Positions 24,255 through 32,325 of a DNA stretch of 64,000 bases are shown piece by piece. Source of the stretch: Streptomyces barringtoniae (GTDB taxonomy: Bacteria > Actinomycetota > Actinomycetes > Streptomycetales > Streptomycetaceae). Made by a program: the position numbers and the translations under genes. The notes beneath the pieces were generated by a model. It saw only the letters and a program-made list of their open reading frames with translations, made no database searches and was not told the DNA's origin. The stretch covers positions 113,768 to 177,767 of the forward strand of contig NZ_JAJHNP010000020.1 of assembly GCF_020819595.1 (NCBI RefSeq), given 5' to 3'. The number at the start of each line of letters is the position of its first letter. Position 1 is the first letter of the stretch.

Positions 24255-24878
24255 TCAGTGGTGGCGCTGCCTGCGCCAGGCGATACCGGCCGCCACCGCG
24301 GCGGCGCCCAGCACACCCACGGCGAGGACCGGTCCCGGATGACGCATGCCCGCGCGCAGGGAGCCGCGCAGCGGCTGCGGGACGGCACCCTCGAGGGCAT
24401 GCCCCGCACGTCCGGCCCGCCCCTGCGCGGCGTGCCCGGCCCGTGCCGCCCGCCCCTGTACGGCGTGCCCGGCCCGTGCCGCCCGCCCCTGTACGGCGTG
24501 CCCGGCCCGTGCCGCCCGCCCCTGCGCCGTGTGCCCGGCCTGCGCGGCCCGCCCCTGCAGCGCGTGCCCCATCTCGGAGGCCTTGCCCTGCATGGCGTGA
24601 CCGGCCTGGGCCGCCCGGCCCTGGACGACGTGACCGGCCTTGACGGCCCTGTCCTGCATGCCGTGACCGGCGTGGGCGGCGCTCACCCGCAGCTGTACGG
24701 TCATGGCGCCGGCCTTGTCCCTCAGGTCGGCGGCCCGCACCCGGGCCCGGCCCTTCACATCGGCCTTGCCGACCAACTGGGCGACGGTGTCACCGAGTTG
24801 GTGCCTGGTGTGCTCGATCTGCTGCCGCAGCTCGTCGGGGCCCTTGGCGCCCGAGCGGTGCGGGATCCTGTGCCTCAT
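24255..24878 (-). CDS. DUF3618-like membrane protein with 11-residue repeats
   Basis: The 207-residue protein begins with the DUF3618 pattern (PDELRQQIEHTRHQLGDTVAQL, core QQIEHTRHQLGDTV), continues with about nine hendecapeptide repeats of the type GRAARAGHAVQ (about residues 65-165) and ends with one membrane helix (VLAVGVLGAAAVAAGIAW). The repeats would form a long amphipathic helix along a membrane or cell-wall surface. Function unknown. The ATG has GGAAAGGG upstream and overlaps the stop of a possible upstream small gene as ATGA. Confidence 0.78.
   Translation of the reverse strand: MRHRIPHRSGAKGPDELRQQIEHTRHQLGDTVAQLVGKADVKGRARVRAADLRDKAGAMTVQLRVSAAHAGHGMQDRAVKAGHVVQGRAAQAGHAMQGKASEMGHALQGRAAQAGHTAQGRAARAGHAVQGRAARAGHAVQGRAARAGHAAQGRAGRAGHALEGAVPQPLRGSLRAGMRHPGPVLAVGVLGAAAVAAGIAWRRQRHH
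24390..24660. repeat. 33-bp tandem repeats coding the 11-residue units
   Basis: Units repeat every 33 bp; those at 24438-24470 and 24471-24503 are identical and flanking ones are degenerate. They encode the GRAARAGHAVQ-type repeats and are not a CRISPR array, as there are no unique spacers. Confidence 0.8.
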
Positions 24879-25123
24879 CGGTGTGCCCTTTCCCTGATCT
24901 CGTCGACGTCCGCCCGGACGCTGCCGAGCGTCTCCCCTGCGGTGGGTGCGTGATCCGTCCTGGGGCCGCGCACGGCGGGGAGGAGACGTGGCGGGTCGGT
25001 GTCCGCCCGCAGCGGCCGGCGAAAACGCGGAGTGCCCGTCGAAGGACAGTGCGCCGGACCGAGGACGGACACCAACCGGCGCGGCACCGACTCACAGACC
25101 ACCGTAGGCGCGACCCCGGCCAC
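24875..25123 (-). CDS. possible small hypothetical gene upstream of the DUF3618-like gene
   Basis: This 82-codon frame ends in a TGA that overlaps the next ATG (ATGA), and its last 20 residues (TAGETLGSVRADVDEIRERA) look like real helical protein. Its third-position GC is about 80 percent, lower than neighbours, and the start is uncertain; a downstream GTG may be used. It could be a truncated partner gene. Confidence 0.35.
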   Translation of the reverse strand: MAGVAPTVVCESVPRRLVSVLGPAHCPSTGTPRFRRPLRADTDPPRLLPAVRGPRTDHAPTAGETLGSVRADVDEIRERAHR

Positions 25124-25197
25124 GACGCACCCGCAAGGGCCGCCACAGCCATCCGCACGTACGCACCCACAGGTCCGGGTACCCGGCCCGCGGGACC

Positions 25198-25893
25198 TCA
25201 GCCCCGCTCGGCGCCCCCGTTCCCGAGCTCACCCAGCCGCGCGAGCTGACTCTGGAACCAGTCCAGTCGAGCCTGCAACAGCGCGGCCTCCGCGACGAGT
25301 TCGGGCACGCCCAGCTCTGCGCCGTGCGCCAACTCGGCGGGCGGCAGTGCCGTACCGCCGCCCCGCGCCACGACCCGCAGTCCCTGCCCGGCCAGCCGGG
25401 CGAAGCCGGCGAGCGAGACGGACGTACGGCCGTGCACACAGCCGCCGCAGACAGGGGCGAGGGCCCGCCAGCCGGGTCTGCCCCAGCCGGCGTCGGCGAG
25501 CGCGACGGCGGCGACGCCGCAGGAGCACGGTCCGGCGGTGGCCGTGCGCACCCGCTGCCGGGCGTAGCGGAAGCCGCGCTCGAAGCGGATGTACGCGCCG
25601 AGCACGGAGACCTCCAGCAGCAGGGCGGTCCGGTGCTCGGCGGTGCACAGCATGGCCTCGGCGACACCGCGGTCGTGGACGCAGTGGAAGCCGCAGTCGC
25701 ACAGCCGGGCCGGCGGGCGGTGCCGGCGGCCGTAGACGCAGGAGGCGTCGTCGAGCACGGCGTACGGCAGCGCGCCGCCGAGCGAGACACCGGTGAACCC
25801 GGCCCGGGTGCCGTCCTGGGACAGCACCGGGTGGGCGATCTTGTATCCGGTCGGCGGCTCCGTCGGGCGTTCCGCGGGGAGCCGGAGCCTCAT
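25198..25893 (-). CDS. conserved hypothetical protein with cysteine clusters
   Basis: I do not recognise this 231-residue protein. It has three cysteine groups, CDCGFHC near residue 65, PCSCG near 122 and CGGC near 147, that could bind zinc, and a C-terminal helical stretch with heptad character (LQARLDWFQSQLARLGEL), a likely coiled coil. The ATG at 25893 overlaps the stop of a 46-residue gene as ATGA, so the two are coupled. Confidence 0.7.
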   Translation of the reverse strand: MRLRLPAERPTEPPTGYKIAHPVLSQDGTRAGFTGVSLGGALPYAVLDDASCVYGRRHRPPARLCDCGFHCVHDRGVAEAMLCTAEHRTALLLEVSVLGAYIRFERGFRYARQRVRTATAGPCSCGVAAVALADAGWGRPGWRALAPVCGGCVHGRTSVSLAGFARLAGQGLRVVARGGGTALPPAELAHGAELGVPELVAEAALLQARLDWFQSQLARLGELGNGGAERG

Positions 25894-26030
25894 CGGGCGG
25901 CCGGGACCTCTTCGCGGGCCGGCTCGGCCGGTTCGATGCGGGCGGTCTCCTCGGTGAGCGGGGTCTGCTCCTCGTCGACGTGCGGCCGCTCCTCGGCGAC
26001 TCCCGTGGCCAGTGCCTTGCCGAGCTTCAT
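25890..26030 (-). CDS. 46-residue acidic small protein
   Basis: The frame MKLGKALATGV.. has an excellent ribosome site (GGGAGG, four bases before the ATG), is rich in Glu, and ends in an ATGA overlap with the following cysteine-cluster protein gene. These features make it a real small gene despite its size. No family is recognised. Confidence 0.7.
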   Translation of the reverse strand: MKLGKALATGVAEERPHVDEEQTPLTEETARIEPAEPAREEVPAAR

Positions 26031-26197
26031 GGTGCCTCCCATGACGAACGTCGGTGACCCTCCGGCCATAGTGACCCATGAGGGGCCGAGTTGGACACAG
26101 GGCCTTCGGCCGCCGCTCCCATACATCAGCAATGCTTACCCATACCGCGTAGAAGAATTAAGTAGAGCTTCACCATGGGCTCGCCGACACTACCCGT

Positions 26198-27100
26198 ATG
26201 ACGACCTCGAGCACCACCGCCCGCCCCTTCGGCCGCACGCTCTGCGCGATGATCACGCCGTTCACCGAGGGAGGCGCCCTCGACCTGGACGGTGCCCGGA
26301 AGCTGGCCGCGTGGCTGGTGGCCGAGGGCTGCGACGGCCTGGTGCTGAGCGGCACCACCGGCGAGTCGCCCACCACCACGGACGCGGAGAAGGCGGAGCT
26401 GGTCGCGGCCGTGCGGGAGGCCGTCGGCGAGGGGGTGTCCCTGGTCGCGGGCGTGGGCAGCGCCGACACCCGGCACACCGTAGAGCTGGCCCTGGCGGCC
26501 GGGGAGGCGGGCGCCGACGGCGTGCTGGTGGTGACGCCGTACTACAGCAGGCCGCCGCAGGAGGCGGTGGAGGCGCACTTCCGCGCGGTCGCCGACGCGA
26601 GCGAGCTGCCCGTGATGCTGTACGACATCCCGGGCCGCACCGGCACCAGGATCGAGCCGGAAACGGTGATCCGCCTCGCCGCGCACCCGCGGATCGTGGC
26701 CGTCAAGGACTGCTCCTACGATTTCCTCGGCACCCAGAAGGTGCTGGCCCGCACGGACCTGGCGTACTACGCGGGCTGCGACGAGCATGTGCTGGCGCTG
26801 TACGCGGTCGGCGCGGCCGGCTGTGTGAGCACGGTCGCTAACGCCGTACCCGGCCGGATCGCCGCGATCCTCGACGCCTTCGACGCGGGCGACACCGCCC
26901 GGGCGACCGAACTCCAGCTGCGCGCCACGCCGTTGATCGAGGCGATGATGGCCGCGGGCCTGCCCGGCACGGTCACCGCCAAGGCCCTCCTCACCCGCCT
27001 CGGCCTGCCCTCGGGCCCGGTACGCGCCCCACTCCTGCCCGCCGACCGGGAGGCGACCGACGCGCTGCTGGCGCACCACGAGCAGCTGACGGCGGCCTGA
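26198..27100 (+). CDS. dapA: 4-hydroxy-tetrahydrodipicolinate synthase
   Basis: The 300-residue enzyme condenses pyruvate with aspartate semialdehyde in lysine/diaminopimelate synthesis. Key residues are visible: Schiff-base K170 (VAVKDCS), Y142 in MLYDIPGRTG, the TT pair 53-54 in SGTTGESPTT, and Y115-Y116 in TPYYSRP. The ATG at 26198 has no ribosome site, so it may be leaderless; an ATG at 26175 is out of frame. Streptomyces usually has more than one dapA-like gene, so it may be a paralog. dapD lies 1.1 kb away on the other strand. Confidence 0.9.
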   Translation: MTTSSTTARPFGRTLCAMITPFTEGGALDLDGARKLAAWLVAEGCDGLVLSGTTGESPTTTDAEKAELVAAVREAVGEGVSLVAGVGSADTRHTVELALAAGEAGADGVLVVTPYYSRPPQEAVEAHFRAVADASELPVMLYDIPGRTGTRIEPETVIRLAAHPRIVAVKDCSYDFLGTQKVLARTDLAYYAGCDEHVLALYAVGAAGCVSTVANAVPGRIAAILDAFDAGDTARATELQLRATPLIEAMMAAGLPGTVTAKALLTRLGLPSGPVRAPLLPADREATDALLAHHEQLTAA

Positions 27101-27534
27101 CCAGCGGCCGGCGAACCGGCTGCCGATCGTGACCACCACCGGCCGGGTCCGGCACCGCTCCATCTCCGGGCCCCCGCTCCCAGGCGCGCAGCTCGGCGAC
27201 GGTCACCTCCCGCCGCGGCCACTGCAGCGGCCGCCGGCTGATCTGCCGCGGGTACGGGATCGCCGGACGTACGCCTCAATCCGTACGTGGCCACAGACTT
27301 CTGACGGCACATCGCGGCCATTCCAGTGGAGCGCTGAGATCGGGCTGCCGCAGCTGCCGTACGTCGGCTTCGGTACGGGTCTGTTCGCCGAGCGGCCCGA
27401 CGGCGTGCAACGGCGTACGCGGCGGGCCGCCCCTTCGCCCGGGTGGACGACGAGCAGGGCGCGGCGGACACCGCGTATGTGACGGCGCATCAGAGGCGGT
27501 TCGCGGCCGGACTGCCGGCATGACCGGGCGCCCG
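27101..27534. other. 434-bp stretch without an intact gene
   Basis: No complete frame with a plausible start is present. Short protein-like pieces appear in different frames on both strands, consistent with decayed coding sequence (see 27411-27521). Confidence 0.5.
27411..27521 (+). pseudogene. possible remnant of a HAD-type hydrolase gene
   Basis: One frame reads AYAAGRPFARVDDEQG.. and ends in TGA. It resembles the RPFAW-DDE segment found near the C-terminus of small actinobacterial HAD-like hydrolases, without the rest of the protein. The similarity is short and I am not sure of it. Confidence 0.3.
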
Positions 27535-27984
27535 TCACCACACGTGTGAAGGGCGCCCGGAGGTGGGTCCGGCTTCGGCGAGGCCGAGTTGACGCAGCAT
27601 GCCGAGTTCGTCGCTGCTGCCCCAGCGCTCGACGAGCCTGCCGTCACCGTCGAAGCGGCTGATCTGCATGCCTCGGTAGCTCACCTTCCTGCCGGTCGCC
27701 CGATGCCCCATCAGCGGTCCCAGATGCGTCCCGCTGACGGTGTAGGCGAAGGCCACCTCCTCGTCGGTGGCCACCAGGTGGTCCACCGCGATCCGCAGGT
27801 CGGGAAAGGCCGTGCGCAGCTCGCCGAACATGGTCTTGTACCCCTCGGGCCCCGGCGCCTGTCCCGGCGCGGGGTCATGGTCGATCGAGCCGGGCGCGAC
27901 GATCTCCTCGAGAGCGTCGAGGTCGCCGGTGACGACGGCCTCGCCGAAAGCGGTCTGTGCGGCGATGTTCGTCTGCTGGGACAT
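27535..27984 (-). CDS. SnoaL-like ester cyclase-family protein
   Basis: The 149-residue protein has the SnoaL/NTF2-like cone fold pattern: an N-terminal helix with ALEEIVAPGSIDHDPAPGQ, then FPDLRIAVDHLVATDEEVAF and GRKVSYRGMQI. Such proteins are polyketide cyclases or, more often, stand-alone proteins of unknown substrate. No polyketide genes are nearby, so no reaction can be given. Confidence 0.8.
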   Translation of the reverse strand: MSQQTNIAAQTAFGEAVVTGDLDALEEIVAPGSIDHDPAPGQAPGPEGYKTMFGELRTAFPDLRIAVDHLVATDEEVAFAYTVSGTHLGPLMGHRATGRKVSYRGMQISRFDGDGRLVERWGSSDELGMLRQLGLAEAGPTSGRPSHVW

Positions 27985-28145
27985 GGATGCTCCTCGGGTG
28001 CGTGCCGATCACCGGCCCGTCCGCCGCCCGCGAGATCCACGCACCTGTGCCCTAGTGCGACCGTACATCGGGCCCACGCCCACGGCATGTGCTCGCCGCC
28101 CCGGCGGGAGCGAGGCCCACGGCCGACACCGAAGCCGGCACGCAT

Positions 28146-28188
28146 GAGCGCCCTCCCCCGGCCGTCCTGAAGCCGCGGAAGGGCGCTC
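28146..28188 (-). terminator. hairpin behind dapD
   Basis: GAGCGCCCT (28146-28154) and AGGGCGCTC (28180-28188) pair perfectly around a 25-nt loop, just after the dapD stop codon in its reading direction. Confidence 0.5.
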
Positions 28189-28202
28189 GGAGCGCGTTGC
28201 AC

Positions 28203-29189
28203 TCAGTTGTGGCTGTGCAGGATGTCGTTCAGGCCGCCCCAGACCGCGTTGTTCGGGCGGGCCTCGACCTTGCCGGTGACCGAGTTGCGGCGGAAGAGGA
28301 TGTTGGAGACGCCGTTCAGCTCGCGGGCCTTGACGATCTGGCCGTCGGGCATGGTGATCAGGGTGCCCGCGGTGATGTAGAGGCCGGCCTCGACCACGCA
28401 CTCGTCGCCGAGCGCGATGCCGACGCCCGCCTCGGCGCCGATGAGGCAGCGCTCGCCGATGGAGATGATCACGTTGCCGCCGCCGGACAGGGTGCCCATG
28501 GTGGAGGCGCCGCCGCCGATGTCGGAGCCGTTGCCGACCACGACGCCCGCGGAGATCCGGCCCTCGACCATCGACGTGCCGAGTGTGCCGGCGTTGAAGT
28601 TGACGAAGCCCTCGTGCATGACGGTGGTGCCCTCGGCGAGGTGCGCGCCGAGGCGGACCCGGTCGGCGTCGGCGATGCGGACACCCTTCGGGGCGACGTA
28701 GTCCGTCATGCGCGGGAACTTGTCGATCGAGGTGACCTGCAGGTGCAGGCCCTCGGCGCGGGCGTTGAGCCGCACCTTCTCGATGTCGTCCACGGCGACC
28801 GGGCCGAGCGAGGTCCAGGCGACGTTGGCGAGGTGGCCGAAGATGCCGTCCAGGCTCTGGCCGTGCGGCTTGACCAGGCGGTGCGAGAGCAGGTGCAGAC
28901 GCAGGTAGACGTCGTGCGCGTCGAGCGGCTTGTCGTCGAGGGAGGCGATGACCGTGCGGACCGCGACGACCTCGACGCCCCGGCGGGCGTCCGGGCCGAC
29001 CGCCGCGGTCGCGCCGCCGCCCAGCAGCTGTGCCGCCTGCTCGGCGGTGAGCCGCTCGGTGCCGGCCGGGCCCGGCTCCGCGACCAGCTGGGGGGCCGGG
29101 AACCAGGTGTCGAGAACGGTGCCGTCGGAGGCGATGGTGGCGAGGCCGGCGGCGACGGCGCCGGTGGTGCGGGAAGCAGAGTCGGTCAT
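28203..29189 (-). CDS. dapD: tetrahydrodipicolinate N-succinyltransferase
   Basis: The 328-residue enzyme has a left-handed beta-helix built of hexapeptide repeats (about 160-300), with the family motifs NFNAGTLGTSMVEGRIS and GGGASTMGTLSGG, and the actinobacterial N-terminal extension. It transfers succinyl from succinyl-CoA to tetrahydrodipicolinate in the lysine/diaminopimelate pathway. It is a single-gene unit with a hairpin behind it. Confidence 0.93.
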   Translation of the reverse strand: MTDSASRTTGAVAAGLATIASDGTVLDTWFPAPQLVAEPGPAGTERLTAEQAAQLLGGGATAAVGPDARRGVEVVAVRTVIASLDDKPLDAHDVYLRLHLLSHRLVKPHGQSLDGIFGHLANVAWTSLGPVAVDDIEKVRLNARAEGLHLQVTSIDKFPRMTDYVAPKGVRIADADRVRLGAHLAEGTTVMHEGFVNFNAGTLGTSMVEGRISAGVVVGNGSDIGGGASTMGTLSGGGNVIISIGERCLIGAEAGVGIALGDECVVEAGLYITAGTLITMPDGQIVKARELNGVSNILFRRNSVTGKVEARPNNAVWGGLNDILHSHN

Positions 29190-29253
29190 GGGAGAAAACC
29201 TAACGTGGGCGGGGTGGTCGGGGCGAACCGCGTCTCACGTGCCGGGCGCCGCT

Positions 29254-29787
29254 TCAGGGGATCAGCCGAGCGAGGGCGGCGCGGGCGTACTCCTCGTCGT
29301 ACGAACCGCCCGTCAGCAGCACCTGCAGACAGATCCCGTCCAACAGCGCGAGCAGGGCCCGGGCGGTGACCGGGTCGGTGCGGCGGGCCAGCAGCGCCGT
29401 CGCGTCCTCGGTCCACTCGGCGGCGACGGGGCGCAGGGCGGGCCGGCGCAGGGCCGCCAGGTACAGCTCGTACTCCAGCTCCACGCCCGTACGGTCGCCG
29501 CCCAGCCACACTCCGAGCGCGCCGGCGAGGTCGGCGGCGAGATCGCCCTGACCGTCCTTCGGCAGCCGCTCGGCCAGCACCCGGCCGAAGTTCTCGTTGG
29601 ACTGCCGCAGCGCGGCGACCATCAGCTCTTCCAGGGTGGCGAAGTGGTACGTCGTGGAGCCGAGCGGTACGTCGGCCTCGGCGGCGACGGCGCGGTGGCT
29701 GAGACCTGCGATGCCGTCCCGGCCGACCACGCGGATCGCCGCGTCGATGAGGCGCCGGCGCCGGTCGGGGTCGTAGCGGCGGGGCAT
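29254..29787 (-). CDS. TetR-family regulator of the adjacent SMR pump
   Basis: The 177-residue protein has the TetR helix-turn-helix at about residues 22-46 (GLSHRAVAAEADVPLGSTTYHF, core ADVPLGSTTYHF) and a C-terminal ligand domain. Its ATG overlaps the stop codon of the efflux gene (TGATG), so the two form an operon read from the efflux promoter. Two near-identical palindromes at that promoter are its likely operators. Confidence 0.87.
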   Translation of the reverse strand: MPRRYDPDRRRRLIDAAIRVVGRDGIAGLSHRAVAAEADVPLGSTTYHFATLEELMVAALRQSNENFGRVLAERLPKDGQGDLAADLAGALGVWLGGDRTGVELEYELYLAALRRPALRPVAAEWTEDATALLARRTDPVTARALLALLDGICLQVLLTGGSYDEEYARAALARLIP

Positions 29788-30110
29788 CAGTGGCTCGCCC
29801 CGCCCAGGTTCAGCACGACCACGCCCCCGATGATCAGCAGGATCCCGCCGACCTTGGCGACGCCCAGCCCCTCCCCGAACAGCAGCAGGCCGAGCAGGGC
29901 GATGGCGGCGGTGCCCACGCCTGACCAGATCGCGTACGCCGTGCCGATCTGGACGGTCTTCAGCGTCCGGGCGAGCAGCGCGAAGGAGACGAGGTAGCCC
30001 AGAGCCGTCACGAGCGAGGGCCAGAACCGGCTGAATCCCTCGCTGTACTTCATCGCCGTCGTCGCGGCGACCTCGGCGGCGATGGCGCCGGCGAGTGTCA
30101 GATATCCCAT
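29787..30110 (-). CDS. small multidrug resistance (SMR) efflux protein
   Basis: The 107-residue protein has four membrane helices and the essential glutamate in the first (E13 in AIAAEVAATTAMK), with the AYAIWSGVGT motif in the third, as in EmrE/QacE/SugE relatives. It would exchange cationic drugs or guanidinium-like compounds for protons. The start codon directly abuts an operator and there is no ribosome site, so the mRNA is probably leaderless. TetR control is very likely. Confidence 0.9.
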   Translation of the reverse strand: MGYLTLAGAIAAEVAATTAMKYSEGFSRFWPSLVTALGYLVSFALLARTLKTVQIGTAYAIWSGVGTAAIALLGLLLFGEGLGVAKVGGILLIIGGVVVLNLGGASH

Positions 30111-30126
30111 GTGTACGAGCGTACAC
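30111..30126. promoter_or_regulatory. TetR operator abutting the SMR start codon
   Basis: GTGTACG-AG-CGTACAC is a perfect palindrome with 7-bp arms, immediately next to the ATG of the efflux gene. Confidence 0.65.
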
Positions 30127-30133
30127 AACGCTT

Positions 30134-30149
30134 GCGTACGGTCGTACAC
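30134..30149. promoter_or_regulatory. second TetR operator
   Basis: GCGTACG-GT-CGTACAC is the same palindrome with one mismatch. Its centre is 23 bp from the first, about two helical turns, so two repressor dimers could bind on the same face. Confidence 0.6.
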
Positions 30150-30212
30150 AACGAGGAGGTCCCGGCGCAGACCCGCCGGCCTCCAGCCTGCGGCGCCGGT
30201 GAACGACCAAGA

Positions 30213-30235
30213 GGCCACGGCACATTGCCGTGGCC
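30213..30235 (-). terminator. terminator of the suf operon
   Basis: GGCCACGGCA and TGCCGTGGCC form a perfect 10-bp stem with a 3-nt loop, 18 bp beyond the stop of the last suf gene. Confidence 0.65.
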
Positions 30236-30253
30236 CCTTCCACCGACTCGGTG

Positions 30254-30586
30254 TCAGACGTTGAAGCCGAGCGCGCGCAGCTGCTCGCGGCCGTCGTCCG
30301 TGATCTTGTCCGGGCCCCACGGCGGCATCCAGACCCAGTTGATGCGCAGCTCGCTGACCAGGCCGTCCGTGGCGGACTTGGCCTGGTCCTCGATGACGTC
30401 CGTCAGCGGGCAGGCCGCCGAGGTGAGGGTCATGTCGACGGTCGCGATGTTGGACTCGTCGATGTGGATGCCGTAGATCAGGCCGAGGTTGACGACGTCG
30501 ATGCCCAGCTCGGGGTCGACGACGTCCATCAGGGCCTCGCGCAGCTCCTCCTCGGAGGCCGGCTTCATCTCTGCGGTGTCGGTCAT
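30254..30586 (-). CDS. sufT: SufT-like metal-sulfur cluster maturation protein (MIP18/DUF59)
   Basis: The 110-residue protein has the MIP18 pattern DVVDPELGIDVVNLGLIY and the TLTSAACPLTD segment whose cysteine is conserved in the family. Relatives help deliver or mature Fe-S clusters. It is the last gene of the suf operon and overlaps sufU by four bases (ATGA). Confidence 0.9.
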   Translation of the reverse strand: MTDTAEMKPASEEELREALMDVVDPELGIDVVNLGLIYGIHIDESNIATVDMTLTSAACPLTDVIEDQAKSATDGLVSELRINWVWMPPWGPDKITDDGREQLRALGFNV

Positions 30587-31050
30587 GCCGTCTTCCTTTC
30601 GGCTTCGGCGCCACCCAGCGCCTGGGCCGTCGCGTCCTTCCACGCCATCCAGCTCAGGAGGGCGCACTTGACCCGCGCGGGGTACTTGGAGACACCGGCG
30701 AACACGACCGCGTCCTCCAGGATTTCCTCCATCGCGTCGTCGGGCTCGATCCGGCCCCTGGACTGCATCAGCTCCAGGAAGGTCTCCTGGATCCTCTGCG
30801 CCTCGGTCACGTCCTTGCCGACCAGCAGTTCGTTGAGGACCGACGCGCTCGCCTGGCTGATGGAGCAGCCCTGGCCCTCGTACGAAACGTCCGCGATCTT
30901 CGTGCCGTCGTACTTCACGCGGAGGGTGATCTCGTCGCCGCACGTCGGGTTCACATGGTGCACCTCGGCGTCGCCATCCCGCAGACCACGCCCGTGGGGG
31001 TTCTTGTAGTGGTCCAGGATGACTTCCTGGTACATCGAGTCCAGCTTCAC
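30583..31050 (-). CDS. sufU: SufU zinc-dependent sulfurtransferase
   Basis: The 155-residue protein has the three conserved cysteines C37 (NPTCGD), C62 (GQGCSIS) and C129 (RVKCALL), with D39 as the zinc partner, and the insertion typical of SufU over IscU scaffold proteins. It accepts persulfide sulfur from SufS and passes it to the SufBCD scaffold. It follows sufS by 18 bp. Confidence 0.93.
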   Translation of the reverse strand: MKLDSMYQEVILDHYKNPHGRGLRDGDAEVHHVNPTCGDEITLRVKYDGTKIADVSYEGQGCSISQASASVLNELLVGKDVTEAQRIQETFLELMQSRGRIEPDDAMEEILEDAVVFAGVSKYPARVKCALLSWMAWKDATAQALGGAEAERKTA

Positions 31051-31068
31051 GGTCTCAGCTCACGCCTC

Positions 31069-32325
31069 TCAGCCGAAGAAGTTCCGTACGTGCTCCAGCC
31101 CCTCGACCAGTGCGTCGATCTCGGCCGGCGTGGAGTACAGATAGAACGACGCTCGCGTGGTCGCAGGAATTCCGTACCGGAGACAGACCGGGCGCGCGCA
31201 GTGGTGGCCGACGCGGACCGCGATGCCCTGCTCGTCGAGGACCTGGCCCACGTCGTGCGGGTGGATGTCACCGAGCGTGAAGGAGATCGCGGCGCCCCGG
31301 TCCTCGGCCGTGGTCGGGCCGATGATCCTCAGGTCCGGGACCTTCTGCAGACGCTGGACCGCGTACTCGGTCAGCGCGTGCTCATGGGCGAGGATCTTCT
31401 CCATGCCGATCGACTGGAGGTAGTCGATCGCGGCGCCGAGACCGACCGCCTGCGCGATCGGGGGCGTGCCCGCCTCGAACTTGTGCGGCGCGGGGGCGTA
31501 GGTGGACGAGTGCATCGAGACCGTCTCGATCATCTCACCGCCGCCCAGGAAGGGCGGAAGGTCCTCCAGGAGCTCCTGGCGGCCCCACAGGACGCCGATG
31601 CCCGTCGGGCCGCACATCTTGTGACCGGTGAAGGCCACGAAGTCGGCCTGCAGGGCCTGCACGTCCAGCGGCATGTGCGGGGCGGCCTGGGAGGCGTCGA
31701 TGCAGACCAGCGCGCCGACCTCCTGGGCGCGGCGCACTATCGCCTCGACCGGGTTGACCGTGCCCAGGATGTTCGACACCAGCACGAAGGAGACGATCTT
31801 CGTCTTCTCCGTGATGACCTCGTCGATGTTGCTCAGGTCCAGCCGGCCGTCGTCCGTGAGACCGAACCACTTCAGCTTCGCGCCGGTGCGCTGCGCGAGC
31901 AGCTGCCACGGCACGATGTTGGAGTGGTGCTCCATCTCCGTGATGACGATCTCGGTCTCGTGGTCCACGCGGTAGGGCTCCTCGGCCCAGCCCAGCATGT
32001 TCGCCACGAGGTTCAGCGACTCGGAGGCGTTCTTGGTGAAGATCACCTCGTCGCGGCTCGGCGCGTTGACGAACTGGGCGACCTTGTCGCGCGCGCCCTC
32101 GTACAGCGCCGTGGCCTCCTCGGCGAGCACATGCACACCGCGGTGGACGTTGGCGTTGTAGCGCTCGTAGTACTCGCTCAGGGCGTCCAGCACCTGGCGC
32201 GGCTTCTGCGAGGTCGCCGCGTTGTCCAGGTACACGAGCTTCCTGCCGTCGTGGACCAGACGGTCCAGTACGGGGAAGTCCTTGCGGATCGCCTCGGTGT
32301 CGAGGAGGCCCGGCAGCTGTGTCAC
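31069..32325 (-). CDS. sufS: cysteine desulfurase SufS
   Basis: The 418-residue class V aminotransferase-fold enzyme has the PLP lysine in FTGHKMCGPTG and the catalytic cysteine in VGHHCARPVC, the SufS (group II) arrangement. It removes sulfur from cysteine and hands it to SufU. The ATG overlaps the sufC stop (ATGA). Confidence 0.95.
   Translation of the reverse strand: MTQLPGLLDTEAIRKDFPVLDRLVHDGRKLVYLDNAATSQKPRQVLDALSEYYERYNANVHRGVHVLAEEATALYEGARDKVAQFVNAPSRDEVIFTKNASESLNLVANMLGWAEEPYRVDHETEIVITEMEHHSNIVPWQLLAQRTGAKLKWFGLTDDGRLDLSNIDEVITEKTKIVSFVLVSNILGTVNPVEAIVRRAQEVGALVCIDASQAAPHMPLDVQALQADFVAFTGHKMCGPTGIGVLWGRQELLEDLPPFLGGGEMIETVSMHSSTYAPAPHKFEAGTPPIAQAVGLGAAIDYLQSIGMEKILAHEHALTEYAVQRLQKVPDLRIIGPTTAEDRGAAISFTLGDIHPHDVGQVLDEQGIAVRVGHHCARPVCLRYGIPATTRASFYLYSTPAEIDALVEGLEHVRNFFG

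Noticed and set aside
24390..24660. CRISPR-like array of 33-bp repeats
   Set aside because: Repeats are contiguous with no spacers and encode in-frame 11-residue protein repeats.
26175..26197. Alternative upstream ATG for dapA
   Set aside because: It is out of frame with dapA and also lacks a ribosome site.
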